Source of the DNA: Sutterella sp.
Lineage (GTDB): Bacteria > Pseudomonadota > Gammaproteobacteria > Burkholderiales > Burkholderiaceae_F
Length of the DNA stretch: 64,000 nucleotides
Direction of reading: 5' to 3'
Assembly (NCBI GenBank): GCA_020025915.1
Contig: JAHHRH010000004.1
Span: 1-64,000, forward strand
The position numbers and the translations under genes are program-made. The number at the start of each line of letters is the position of its first letter. The stretch's first letter is position 1. Below are positions 16,271 through 26,117 of this stretch, in pieces. Under the pieces are notes generated by a model. That model was not told where the DNA came from. It worked only from the letters and a program-made list of their open reading frames with translations, and made no database searches.

Positions 16271-16786
16271 ATGGCTGTTGACATTGTTCCCACTAAACTC
16301 GATGGTACGGATCTTCGTATTGGTATCGTTGTTGCCCGCTTCAACGAATATGCCGGTCGCGGTGAGTTCGAAGCCTGCATGGACGAACTTCGTAAGCTTG
16401 GCGTAGTTGATGAAGATGTGACCAAGGTCTCTGTACCTGGCGCCCTCGAAATTCCGTTTGCTTTGATGAAGCTTGCTCAGACGGCTGAATATGATGCGCT
16501 TATCGCATTGGGTGCTGTGATTCGTGGCGAAACCTATCATTTTGAATTGGTGAGCAATGAGTCTGGTGCTGGCATTACCCGCGTTGGTTTGGACTATGAA
16601 ATTCCTATCGCCAATGGTGTTTTGACGACTGAAAACGACGAACAGTGTCAAGAACGTCTCGATATGAAAGGTCGTGATTGCGCTCGTTGTGCCGTTGAAA
16701 TGGCTAACTTGGCCAAGGAATTCGTATCTGAAGAAGACTTCGACGAAGACGAAGGTTTCTGCTACGAAGAAGATGATAAGGAATAA
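16271..16786 (+). CDS. ribH: 6,7-dimethyl-8-ribityllumazine synthase
   Basis: It condenses the RibD product with dihydroxybutanone phosphate to form the lumazine precursor of riboflavin. The start ATG has AAGGAGA upstream. Family motifs are [15 protein letters not shown] near the N-terminus, [34 protein letters not shown] and [15 protein letters not shown]. The 171-residue protein has an acidic C-terminal extension ([18 protein letters not shown]) beyond the usual core. It is followed 12 bases later by nusB. Confidence 0.96.
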   Translation: MAVDIVPTKLDGTDLRIGIVVARFNEYAGRGEFEACMDELRKLGVVDEDVTKVSVPGALEIPFALMKLAQTAEYDALIALGAVIRGETYHFELVSNESGAGITRVGLDYEIPIANGVLTTENDEQCQERLDMKGRDCARCAVEMANLAKEFVSEEDFDEDEGFCYEEDDKE

Positions 16787-16798
16787 AGGAATCCACGA

Positions 16799-17305
16799 AT
16801 GACTGAACATAAGGTAGCTCACCGTAAGGGAGCTCATTCAGGCCGTCACTTGGCTCGCGTCTTCGTGATGCTTGGACTCTATCAGTGGTTGGCTGATCCA
16901 ACACAGGATTACGCTAGCATTGAGGCGCATCTATCGAGCCTCCTTCATGACGAAGGTGAGCCACTAGAAGGATGTGATATTCGTCCAACTGATTTTGATC
17001 GTGCCGATAAGCCTCTCTTTACGCAACTTCTTTCAGGTGTGTTAGATCGTCACGCAGAAGTTGCTGAGATTATCGCGCGTCATGCTGACCGTGAGTTGCA
17101 CCGTATTTCTTTGGTGGAACGTGCGGTGCTTTTCATTGGTACGTATGAATTATTAGCCTGTCCAGAAACGCCGTGGCGTGTGGTTCTCAACGAGTCGATC
17201 GAACTCGTTAAGCAGTTTGGTAGCGGTTATCGTTTCACGAACGCTGTTCTCGAGCACGTAGCTCGTGAAGTGCGTTCAGAAGAAACGGAAGCTACGCAGG
17301 ACTGA
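16799..17305 (+). CDS. nusB: Transcription antitermination factor NusB
   Basis: This RNA-binding factor joins NusE (S10) on boxA of rRNA transcripts. The protein is 168 residues, somewhat longer than the usual about 140, with an insertion around residues 38-62. Family features are RHLARVFVMLGLYQWL near the N-terminus, HRISLVERAVLFIGTYELL and PWRVVLNESIELVKQFG, then GYRFTNAVLEHVA. It follows ribH, the standard ribH-nusB pair. Confidence 0.95.
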   Translation: MTEHKVAHRKGAHSGRHLARVFVMLGLYQWLADPTQDYASIEAHLSSLLHDEGEPLEGCDIRPTDFDRADKPLFTQLLSGVLDRHAEVAEIIARHADRELHRISLVERAVLFIGTYELLACPETPWRVVLNESIELVKQFGSGYRFTNAVLEHVAREVRSEETEATQD

Positions 17306-17325
17306 GGCCTGACATGAGATAAGCC

Positions 17326-17364
17326 AAAGGGTCGTTCCTTCTGCGCGGAGGAGCGACCTTTTTT
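17326..17364 (+). terminator. Intrinsic terminator of ribH-nusB
   Basis: GGTCGTTCCT pairs with AGGAGCGACC (one G-T pair), with AAAG and CTTT extending the stem and a run of T after it. Confidence 0.82.
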
Positions 17365-17406
17365 GTGCTCGGTCAAACAATGGGTTGTCTTTAAGGAGGT
17401 CAGAGG

Positions 17407-18402
17407 ATGCGTCGAGGCGAATTCCAAATTATTGATCGTTTTTTTACTTACGAAGGATTTGGTGAGTGGCGTAGTCAAGGAATCGGTGACGATTGTGCGT
17501 TGATCGATACTGGTACAGAACGTATCGCCGTGACGACGGACATGATGGCGATCGGTACGCATTTTTTACCCAATGCAAATCCAGAGGACGTGGGCTATAA
17601 AGCTTTGGCTGTCAATTTGTCGGACTTGGCGGCGGCAGGCGCGTCACCTAGAGCGTTTTTTTTGTCTATCGGTCTTCCTGAAAGAGACGATGCGTGGTTA
17701 GCGGCCTTTTCAAGGGGTTTAATGTCGTTGGCTCAGACTTCGGGGTGCGCATTGCTCGGAGGTGATACCACTCGTACGGCGGCGGTCGGTGATGTACGTG
17801 CGCCCGTTACCATTTCAATTACTGCGATGGGGGCTTTGTCCGAAGGAAAAGGGTTGGGTCGTGCAGGTGCACGTCCAGGGGACGATATTTGGGTGTCTGG
17901 CACTTTAGGGGATGCGTATGCTGCGCTCAAACATCGTTGGGGACATTGGCAACTGATGCCTGATGCGGCAGAGAGCGTTTTTGAACGAATGGATCGCCCG
18001 ACACCGCGTAATGCATTGGGGTCAGCGTTGTTGGATTTAGCTACAGCGTGTGCCGATGTCTCTGATGGACTCAAGGCGGACTTAGGACATATTTTGGAAC
18101 GAAGCGAGGTAGGTGCTGACGTACTTTGGGATGCGGTGCCGATTTCGTCCGCATTACGCGCCTTAAGCGCTTCAGCGCAACAAGAGGCTGCTTTGATGGG
18201 GGGAGATGATTATGAGCTTGTTTTTACGGCGCCAGAGGCTTTAGCGCATCGAGTAGAACAGGTAGGATTGTTGACGCAGACCAGACTTACCCGTATTGGT
18301 AAGATTCGCGAAAAAGTCTCAGGCGATAATCTTACTGTACGTACACAGAACGGCGTAATCATTACGACTCCAACCAACGGTTTTGATCATTTTGCTGTCT
18401 GA
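17407..18402 (+). CDS. thiL: Thiamine-monophosphate kinase
   Basis: It phosphorylates thiamine monophosphate to the active cofactor thiamine pyrophosphate. The 331-residue protein shows the PurM-like ATP-binding features GEFQIIDRFF, GIGDDCALI, TTDMMAIGTHFL, VNLSDLAAAGASP, LLGGDTTRT and DVSDGLKADLGHI. The start ATG has a perfect AGGAGG site 7 bases upstream. It sits in the conserved nusB-thiL-pgpA-pncC order. Confidence 0.96.
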   Translation: MRRGEFQIIDRFFTYEGFGEWRSQGIGDDCALIDTGTERIAVTTDMMAIGTHFLPNANPEDVGYKALAVNLSDLAAAGASPRAFFLSIGLPERDDAWLAAFSRGLMSLAQTSGCALLGGDTTRTAAVGDVRAPVTISITAMGALSEGKGLGRAGARPGDDIWVSGTLGDAYAALKHRWGHWQLMPDAAESVFERMDRPTPRNALGSALLDLATACADVSDGLKADLGHILERSEVGADVLWDAVPISSALRALSASAQQEAALMGGDDYELVFTAPEALAHRVEQVGLLTQTRLTRIGKIREKVSGDNLTVRTQNGVIITTPTNGFDHFAV

Positions 18403-18427
18403 TACCCTCTGCATGGTGTTTAACTGT

Positions 18428-18443
18428 CACCGGTTGACCGGTG
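18428..18443. repeat. Palindrome between thiL and pgpA
   Basis: CACCGGT-tg-ACCGGTG is a perfect inverted repeat with a 2-base centre. The centre is too small for a stable RNA loop without opening pairs, so a protein-binding site is as likely as a hairpin. Confidence 0.35.
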
Positions 18444-18465
18444 CTTCATTTGTCAGGAAGTAGAT

Positions 18466-18984
18466 ATGCTTCAGAAATACGATGAATCCAACCCCGCCAA
18501 TCAGATTGAGTTAACCAGTCGTTTTGTTTGGTCGCATCCTGCGCATATGATCGCGACTTTCTTCGGTGCTGGGCTACCGAGTAAGGCACCAGGTACTTAT
18601 GGCACGTTAGCTGGTGCGCTTGCTTTTATTGTGCTAAGCCCAGCTGTGTCAACGGCAGGTTGGGTACTTTTGGCTTTAGTCCTTTTTGCCGCAGGGATTT
18701 GGGCATCAGACAAGGTCTCGCGTGATCTTGGGGTAAATGACCATAAGGGTGTCGTCGTTGACGAAGTTGTGGGTATTTGGTTGCTCTTTGCTTTTTTGCC
18801 GGCTGGAACAGCTTGGTGGATTGCTGGTTTTGTAGCATTCCGCTTCTTTGACATCATGAAGTTGCCCCCCGTTGATGTCATTGATGAAAAGATGAAAAAT
18901 GGCGTGGGTGTGATGCTCGATGATGTCGTTGCAGCTTTTTACGCTTGGGTTGTCGTGAACATTTTAGGTTGGTTGTTGGGTTAA
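18466..18984 (+). CDS. pgpA: Phosphatidylglycerophosphatase A
   Basis: This inner-membrane enzyme removes the phosphate from phosphatidylglycerophosphate to make phosphatidylglycerol. The protein is 172 residues. It contains the family sequence FFGAGLPSKAPGTYGTLAG, then hydrophobic helices, with the acidic motif ASDKVSRDLGVNDHKGVVVDEVVGIWL and FRFFDIMKLPPVDVIDEKMKNGVGVMLDD. It is placed 63 bases after thiL and 6 bases before pncC. Confidence 0.95.
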   Translation: MLQKYDESNPANQIELTSRFVWSHPAHMIATFFGAGLPSKAPGTYGTLAGALAFIVLSPAVSTAGWVLLALVLFAAGIWASDKVSRDLGVNDHKGVVVDEVVGIWLLFAFLPAGTAWWIAGFVAFRFFDIMKLPPVDVIDEKMKNGVGVMLDDVVAAFYAWVVVNILGWLLG

Positions 18985-18990
18985 TCCATT

Positions 18991-19530
18991 ATGTCTGACA
19001 TCACGTCCAAAATTCTGCTCGCCGCTCAACAGTTAGGTATTGTCGCTAAAGACCGACATCATATTGTTGTGACGGCCGAAAGTTGTACTGGCGGCGGTAT
19101 TGCTGCTGCCTTGACCGAAGTGGCTGGTAGTTCGGCTTGGTTTGAAGAAGGATTTGTCACGTATGCTGCATCGGCCAAGGTGGCCAGGCTTGACGTGAGA
19201 CCAAGTTTGATTGAAACAGAAGGTGTTGTTAGCGAAGCTGTGGCGCAAGCAATGGCTCGAGGTGTGTTGGCGCGTAGCGCAAGTGCGACGTTATCCGTTG
19301 CCGTGACTGGCATTGCTGGTCCTGGTGGGGGTACAGTAAAAACCCCTGTTGGTACAGTATGCATTGGTTGGGGCGAGCGCTTCAATGAATCTATCGTGAC
19401 TTGTTCTCGAACGATCTATGTGCCTGGTAGTCGTGCAACAGTGAGAGAGGCGACTGTGTTAGTTGCCTTAGATGGATTGAGGGAACTCATGCGATTCGGT
19501 AATCCGGCCCTCATGCCATGCGAATACTGA
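18991..19530 (+). CDS. pncC: Nicotinamide-nucleotide amidohydrolase (CinA C-terminal family)
   Basis: This stand-alone CinA_C domain deamidates nicotinamide mononucleotide in pyridine nucleotide salvage. The 179-residue protein has VVTAESCTGGGIAAALTEVAGSSAWFEEGFVTY, VVSEAVAQAMARG and VAVTGIAGPGGGTVKTPVGTV. No N-terminal CinA domain is present. It is probably co-transcribed with pgpA. Confidence 0.93.
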   Translation: MSDITSKILLAAQQLGIVAKDRHHIVVTAESCTGGGIAAALTEVAGSSAWFEEGFVTYAASAKVARLDVRPSLIETEGVVSEAVAQAMARGVLARSASATLSVAVTGIAGPGGGTVKTPVGTVCIGWGERFNESIVTCSRTIYVPGSRATVREATVLVALDGLRELMRFGNPALMPCEY

Positions 19531-19555
19531 TTACAATCAAATAACTGTAAAATCG

Positions 19556-19591
19556 GTGCCCTGCTTGATGACTCAGGTTGGGCGCTTTTTT
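19556..19591 (+). terminator. Intrinsic terminator after pncC
   Basis: GTGCCC pairs with GGGCGC (one G-T pair) across an 18-base loop, followed by six T. Confidence 0.65.
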
Positions 19592-19641
19592 GTCTCTGTT
19601 ATTTTTATGAATTCAGGCCAAAGGGATAAAGGCTGGTTGGT

Positions 19642-20943
19642 ATGTCAAGTTGGTTTGATGTCTTCATTCTCGTCATTTTGATCGGGTTAAACGGCATGTT
19701 CGCGTTGAGCGAAGTAGCCCTGATTACAAGTCGTCGTGCGCGTTTACAGCATCTTTCTGAGGATGATGTGCCAGGTGCTAAGCGCGCCATGGAAATGAAC
19801 GCGGATCCTAATCGCGCGCTTTCGACAATTCAAGTGGGGATTACGTCGATTGGATTGCTCTCTGGGATTTTCGGGGAAGCAGCGTTGGCCAAACCTGTCG
19901 CTGAGTGGTTAGTTTCTTTGGGAATGCATGAGTCGACGGCGTCGGCCTTAGGAACGGGGCTTGTTGTGGTGCTGTTGACGTACTTTGCTATCGTGTTAGG
20001 TGAATTAGTGCCTAAGCGTATTGGTCAAATGACACCTGAAACGCTCGCTTGTCGTTTTTCGCCTATTCTCTATACGCTCTCGATTCTTGCGGCGCCATTC
20101 GTTAAATTATTGAGTTATTCAACCTCGGCGATTTTGTGCTGGTTGCGTATCGATACGAACTCTCAGGTCCCAGTGACTGAAGAAGAAATTCATGCCATGA
20201 TTGACGAAGGTGAAGAATCAGGTGTGATTGAAACCGTCGAACGCGATATGGTGCGCAATGTTTTCCGATTAGATGATCGCCAAGTGGGCTCGTTGATGAC
20301 GCCTCGCGGCGATATTGATTGGATTGACCTTGAAGATGAATTAGCGGTCAATATCGAAAAAATTCGCGGTTCTAAGCGTTCTCGTTTGCCGGTTTGTGTG
20401 GGAAGCTTGGATGATGTGAAGGGTTTCTGCTCGACTCGAACACTTCTTCAGCAGATGATGGAAAAAGGTAAACCTGATTTCAAAGACAATTTAACGGCTC
20501 CTGTTTATGTGCCAGAGTCTTTGACAGGGATGGAACTGCTTGAAAATTTCCGAAAGACCGATACACCTGTGGCTTTGGTTGTTGATGAATATGGTGAAGT
20601 GCAGGGCATTGTGACGCCTCGAGATGTGCTTGAAGCCATTGCGGGTGAATTTAAACCCGAACAGCCTGGTGATGCCTGGGTGACACGACGTGAAGATGGT
20701 TCTTTCTTATTGGACGGTATGATTCCTATCCCTGAATTGAAGGATGTCCTTGATATTAAGGCTGTGCCAGAAGAAGCACTGGGTCGATATAACACCCTTG
20801 CAGGTATGATGATGCTGTTGCTTGGTCGTCTGCCTAAAGAAGGTGATATCGCAGAATGGGACGGGTGGCGTTTAGAAATTATGGATATGGACCGTCGCCG
20901 AATTGATAAAGTGTTGGCAGCTAAGATTAAGACGCTTTCATAA
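19642..20943 (+). CDS. CNNM/CBS-domain membrane protein (HlyC/CorC family)
   Basis: This integral membrane protein of 433 residues has the layout CNNM (DUF21) transmembrane domain (1-185, several hydrophobic helices), a CBS pair (about 200-320) and a CorC_HlyC C-terminal domain (about 345-425). Recognisable motifs are NGMFALSEVALITSRRARLQHL, VLGELVPKRIGQMTPE and LVVDEYGEVQGIVTPRDVLEAIAGEF. Relatives are linked to magnesium or other divalent-cation export, but the substrate is not determined here. The name hemolysin, often used for the family, is not supported by function. Confidence 0.9.
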   Translation: MSSWFDVFILVILIGLNGMFALSEVALITSRRARLQHLSEDDVPGAKRAMEMNADPNRALSTIQVGITSIGLLSGIFGEAALAKPVAEWLVSLGMHESTASALGTGLVVVLLTYFAIVLGELVPKRIGQMTPETLACRFSPILYTLSILAAPFVKLLSYSTSAILCWLRIDTNSQVPVTEEEIHAMIDEGEESGVIETVERDMVRNVFRLDDRQVGSLMTPRGDIDWIDLEDELAVNIEKIRGSKRSRLPVCVGSLDDVKGFCSTRTLLQQMMEKGKPDFKDNLTAPVYVPESLTGMELLENFRKTDTPVALVVDEYGEVQGIVTPRDVLEAIAGEFKPEQPGDAWVTRREDGSFLLDGMIPIPELKDVLDIKAVPEEALGRYNTLAGMMMLLLGRLPKEGDIAEWDGWRLEIMDMDRRRIDKVLAAKIKTLS

Positions 20944-20977
20944 GTCGGTATAAGGTAATCGTATAGGAGGAATGATA

Positions 20978-22150
20978 ATGAGTGAAAAGCGAGCTCAATG
21001 GTTTGGGGCGGCGGCGGGTGGAGTCGTTTTACTGGGTGCAGTAGCTGCCGGTGGCATCCTGTGGCAGGGCACGGTTTTTGATGAGCAATTCGAAGAGATT
21101 GGTCGTAAGCTTTCGGATGATGGTGTCAAGGTAGGCCTCTCGATCAGCGCTGAAGAAACAGCTCGTAGTATCACGGGACGCGAAGTGGCGATCACGGTGA
21201 AGGATGGTCAGTTGGCTTTTCGATGGACCGGGTGCGCGACCTTCGGTTTTGGGACAAAAGCCAAGTTGTCTTTGGATCGTGAGTTTGGATCTGCGCCTGA
21301 GTTACCTAACTTTGGTCTTGATGGATATGAAGACCAAATTAAGGTGAACGTGGGTTTAACAGGTGACGCTACGTATGAGTGGACGGTGAAACCTTTCCGT
21401 GTCAAAGACGATCCTGTTTTGTGTAGTGTGGCTGGTTTTACGTTGACGGCCGATAAGCATCTCAAGAAGACTGATTTGCTGTGGCATGGGATGACGTGTC
21501 AAGCGGATGAAGAACGTTTGGTGACGGGGCCAGTGAGCATCAAGGCGCACGAAGACGGTGCTGAAGGGCGTATAGAGGTTCAAGTCAAGGGTGGCGAGCT
21601 GACGAGCCAGGGCGTAGGTGGTTTAGTGACGGTTGAAGGGTATACATTGCATAGTCTTCAAACTCTTCAAAAGGTTGACGAGTCGCAGACCGAGACTACG
21701 ATTCCTCCTCTATATGAGCAGCAGTGGACCTGGACACTCTCCCAACTTAAGCTTGACGGTCAGACAGCATTAGATGGTTGGAAGGGTAAAGTTCGCCTTG
21801 AGAATGTGCCTGAAAGCTTTATCGCTCAGATGGCCACAGGCGCCTTGGTTGATGTTGAGATGTTGATGCCGTTAATTCTTTCGAGTGATCTGAAGGCTAA
21901 GCTTGAAGAATGCGTCTTCGAGCGTCAGCAAAAGCAAGTCTCTATTACTGGCCAGCTTGCTCGTGAATCCAATCAGTTAGGAAGTTTTACGGTCAATATT
22001 GATCGTGAGTTTGCTCATGATGAACCTGTCTGGACAGATTCTGTGAAGGAATTGGTGACAGAAGGTGTTTTACGTGAAAGTGAAGGCGCTTGGGTTTCTC
22101 AGATTGAAATTACAGAAGAGGGAATTTTGGTCAACGGTCGTGTTTACTAA
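20978..22150 (+). CDS. DUF945 (YdgA)-like protein
   Basis: The 390-residue protein has an N-terminal membrane anchor (AAAGGVVLLGAVAAGGILW, about residues 11-29) and a long region rich in beta-strands, as in YdgA/DUF945 proteins of the envelope. Function is unknown. The assignment rests on overall layout and short similarities, so it is tentative. ATG 20978 is chosen over ATG 20972 because GGAGG at 20966-20970 is 7 bases from the former and touches the latter. The gene ends against a bidirectional terminator shared with pyrF. Confidence 0.6.
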   Translation: MSEKRAQWFGAAAGGVVLLGAVAAGGILWQGTVFDEQFEEIGRKLSDDGVKVGLSISAEETARSITGREVAITVKDGQLAFRWTGCATFGFGTKAKLSLDREFGSAPELPNFGLDGYEDQIKVNVGLTGDATYEWTVKPFRVKDDPVLCSVAGFTLTADKHLKKTDLLWHGMTCQADEERLVTGPVSIKAHEDGAEGRIEVQVKGGELTSQGVGGLVTVEGYTLHSLQTLQKVDESQTETTIPPLYEQQWTWTLSQLKLDGQTALDGWKGKVRLENVPESFIAQMATGALVDVEMLMPLILSSDLKAKLEECVFERQQKQVSITGQLARESNQLGSFTVNIDREFAHDEPVWTDSVKELVTEGVLRESEGAWVSQIEITEEGILVNGRVY

Positions 22151-22171
22151 GCGATACGTAGACCAGTAGAT

Positions 22172-22209
22172 AAATCAAAAGCCGACTTAAATAAGTCGGC
22201 TTTTGATTT
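22172..22209. terminator. Bidirectional terminator between the DUF945-like gene and pyrF
   Basis: A perfect 17-base stem (beginning AAATCAAAAGCCGACTT) closes on a four-base loop. A/T-rich arms give a U-tract on both strands. Confidence 0.85.
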
Positions 22210-22229
22210 AATGAGCGCTATTGAGCGAA

Positions 22230-23045
22230 TTAGCAAGCGGCAACGCGAATGGCGTCACGGGTTGCGATCGCGACCTTGCGAGCTGCATCCTTCCATTCAT
22301 CTTCTGCGCTAGCATAAATAATGGCGCGACCAGAGTTAATGACCATGCCTGTGTGGTTAGCTGTTTGGCCAGCCTGTACGCAAGCGTGGATATCACCACC
22401 TTGAGCGCCAATGCCAGGGACGAGCAACGGAAGGTTCGGGGCAATACGCCGGACATTCGCTAGTTCATTCGGGTATGTGGCGCCAACAACCAAACCTAGT
22501 TCACCAGACAAATTCCATTCCGTTGCAGCTAAGCGCGCGAGACGTTCATAGATGCGTTCGCCATTTACTTTCAACATCTGAATGTCGTCTCCACCAGGGT
22601 TAGAGGTGCGGCAAAGAATAAAGGCGCCCTTTTCTTCGTAAGCTAAATAGGGTTTGATCGTATCAAAGCCCATGAAAGGGGAAAGCGTGACGCAGTCAGC
22701 TTTAAAGCGTTCAAACGCTTCACGAGCATAGTGCTCAGCGGTCGAACCGATGTCACCGCGCTTTGCATCAAGAATGACAGGAACCTTGGGATAGTTTGTG
22801 TGAATGTACTCAATAATGGCCGTGAGTTCAGCCTCAGCACCACACGAAGCAAAATAAGCAATCTGTGGCTTAAACGCACAAACGAGATCAGCCGTGGCAT
22901 CCACGATGCCGCAACAAAAATCATAGATCGCGGTACTACGACCCGCGAGTTCGTGCGGGAAGCGCGTTGGATTTGGATCGAGACCAACGCAAAGCATGGA
23001 ACCAGCGTTTTGCCAACGCTCGTTGAGCATTTCGGTGAACTTCAT
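22230..23045 (-). CDS. pyrF: Orotidine 5'-phosphate decarboxylase (type 2)
   Basis: It catalyses the last step of UMP synthesis. The 271-residue length and the motif DAKRGDIGSTAEHYA (catalytic Asp93, Lys95 and Asp98) place it in the type-2 PyrF group. MLCVGLDPNPTRFP, CAFKPQIAYF and VVGATYPNELANVR are also typical. It is transcribed alone and converges on the DUF945-like gene. In relatives pyrF lies near pncC, as it does here. Confidence 0.96.
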   Translation of the reverse strand: MKFTEMLNERWQNAGSMLCVGLDPNPTRFPHELAGRSTAIYDFCCGIVDATADLVCAFKPQIAYFASCGAEAELTAIIEYIHTNYPKVPVILDAKRGDIGSTAEHYAREAFERFKADCVTLSPFMGFDTIKPYLAYEEKGAFILCRTSNPGGDDIQMLKVNGERIYERLARLAATEWNLSGELGLVVGATYPNELANVRRIAPNLPLLVPGIGAQGGDIHACVQAGQTANHTGMVINSGRAIIYASAEDEWKDAARKVAIATRDAIRVAAC

Positions 23046-23189
23046 TTAAGGCCTTCCGAGGAGTTATACATCGGGCGCTATCTTAACAAATTCTTTCGAC
23101 ATTGAGTCAATAATCTCGTAAGCTCTAGGTTAGAGCGTAAAGCAGTTTGCTATAAACGCTTCTCTCTAGACTTTTTTGGAGGCGCTAAG

Positions 23190-23789
23190 ATGCCTTTTTC
23201 ACGTCGTCAAATGCTCGCGAGCATCGGTCTATTAGGAGTAGGTGCTTTATCGAGCCCATTTGTTATGGCTACTCAAAGTCGTTGGCCCAAAAAACCAGCC
23301 GTGCCGACGGATTTTAATGCCGAAGAGTATTTTGTTGAGTTCTCAGAGCATGGCCATGGTTTAGTGTTCGGGAACCCCAATGCTAACGCAGTCGTTCTTA
23401 TGACCTTTGATACGCAATGCCGTTGGTGTGTTTGGCAATACCAACAGTATGAGCCTTATCTTGACCGAGTGAAATTTGTTTGGCACCCTGTGGCGGTCTT
23501 GAATCCATGGAGTGAACTGCAAGGCGCGGCCATTTTGAGTGCTAAGGATCCTCAGGCTACATTCTTGAAGCATGAAGAATATATCCAGGATCCCAACTTC
23601 AAGGGACTTGATGTGCGTGGCATGACATTGCCCTTTGAAGCTCGTGAAGCGGTATGGACTAACACCAAGATTTTCCGACGCTCTGGGGCACGTGAAGTGC
23701 CTTTTGGTGTGCTACGCCAGTCTGATGGTCGTTATATCGCTGTGGTTGAACAAACGGGGGATTCTTTTGCAAAGTTAGCCGGTTTCTAA
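23190..23789 (+). CDS. Tat-exported DsbA/DsbG-like thioredoxin-fold protein
   Basis: This 199-residue protein has a twin-arginine signal: FSRRQMLASIG followed by a short hydrophobic stretch and SSPFVMA. It then has a thioredoxin-like domain with the active-site pair Cys-Arg-Trp-Cys (Cys77, Cys80) in MTFDTQCRWCVWQ. A cis-proline-like segment, REVPFGVL, lies near the C-terminus. It is likely a periplasmic thiol oxidoreductase or isomerase. Its partner is unknown, although dsbD lies about 4 kb away. The start ATG follows TGGAGG. Confidence 0.82.
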   Translation: MPFSRRQMLASIGLLGVGALSSPFVMATQSRWPKKPAVPTDFNAEEYFVEFSEHGHGLVFGNPNANAVVLMTFDTQCRWCVWQYQQYEPYLDRVKFVWHPVAVLNPWSELQGAAILSAKDPQATFLKHEEYIQDPNFKGLDVRGMTLPFEAREAVWTNTKIFRRSGAREVPFGVLRQSDGRYIAVVEQTGDSFAKLAGF

Positions 23790-23806
23790 GCCCTTGACAT
23801 AGGTAC

Positions 23807-23843
23807 AAAAAAATGCGACAGCTATCAAACTGTCGCATTTTTA
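23807..23843. terminator. Terminator after the thioredoxin-fold gene
   Basis: AAATGCGACAG pairs perfectly with CTGTCGCATTT over an 8-base loop, with A-rich and T-rich flanks on both sides. Confidence 0.8.
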
Positions 23844-23852
23844 TCTATAAGC

Positions 23853-23880
23853 TTGTGATCGTTTGTTTGAACGATCACAA
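23853..23880. terminator. Hairpin downstream of groEL
   Basis: TTGTGATCGTT pairs perfectly with AACGATCACAA over a 6-base loop. It lies 24 bases beyond the groEL stop (minus strand). No immediate T-run follows on the minus strand; the A/T-rich hairpin at 23807-23843 may complete termination. Confidence 0.6.
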
Positions 23881-23903
23881 AACTTGATGGCTGATGTCTT
23901 TGA

Positions 23904-25553
<1,650 letters not shown>

Positions 25554-25602
25554 TTATCTATTTGAAAAACGTTAAATCTTGATGTGTTCTTGGCAGTGCG
25601 AC

Positions 25603-25890
25603 TTATTCGAGCACACCCATGATGTCTTCTTCGCGCATGACGAGGAGCTCTTCGCCGTCAACCTTGACGGTCTGACCAGAGTACTTGCCGAAGAGAACAC
25701 GATCACCGACCTTGACGTCGAGCGCAATGACGCGACCGGCTTCGTCACGCTTGCCCGGGCCGACAGCGATCACTTCACCCTGATCAGGCTTTTCGCCGGC
25801 AGAGTCAGGAATGACGATGCCGAAGGAAGTGGTCGTTTCAGCAGCAAGACGCTTGATGATGACGCGGTCATGCAACGGACGGATCTGCAT
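25603..25890 (-). CDS. groES: Co-chaperonin GroES
   Basis: This 95-residue lid of the GroEL chamber has [18 protein letters not shown] at the N-terminus, the GroEL-binding mobile loop around [16 protein letters not shown], and the C-terminal [19 protein letters not shown]. It starts at ATG 25888-25890 behind GGAGAAC. It is the first gene of groES-groEL, under a sigma32-type promoter about 140 bases upstream. Confidence 0.98.
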   Translation of the reverse strand: MQIRPLHDRVIIKRLAAETTTSFGIVIPDSAGEKPDQGEVIAVGPGKRDEAGRVIALDVKVGDRVLFGKYSGQTVKVDGEELLVMREEDIMGVLE

Positions 25891-25928
25891 TTGTTGTTCT
25901 CCAAATAAAACAGTCTGTTTTTTTAAGG

Positions 25929-25956
25929 GACTCGCAACGAATCTTTGTTGAGAGTC
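25929..25956 (-). promoter_or_regulatory. Inverted repeat in the groES leader
   Basis: GACTCGCAAC and GTTGAGAGTC form ten-base arms with one mismatch and an 8-base spacer, 39 bases before groES. It is not the CIRCE element, whose arms read TTAGCACTC/GAGTGCTAA. It could be an RNA hairpin or a binding site for another regulator. Confidence 0.5.
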
Positions 25957-26030
25957 ATCGACAATTCAGTTGTAAAAATCGGTGCCAAAATAACGTCAAT
26001 ATAAGGACGCTGTCTTAGCATTTACAAGTT

Positions 26031-26058
26031 ATATGGGGATGGATACCCAAAAAACAAG
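26031..26058 (-). promoter_or_regulatory. Heat-shock (sigma32) promoter of groES-groEL
   Basis: Read on the minus strand, CTTGTTT (26052-26058) and CCCCATAT (26031-26038) are separated by 13 bases. This matches the RpoH consensus of a CTTGAA-type -35 and a CCCCATNT -10. Transcription would start near 26024, leaving a leader of about 130 bases. Confidence 0.68.
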
Positions 26059-26117
26059 GGCTTTTTTAAATTTTTTTACGTTTCTTCCATTTTCGGTTGA
26101 AATCGTTAGAGGTATCG

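Noticed and set aside
25929..25956. CIRCE element at groES
   Set aside because: The inverted repeat has arms GACTCGCAAC/GTTGAGAGTC with an 8-base spacer, not TTAGCACTC-N9-GAGTGCTAA.
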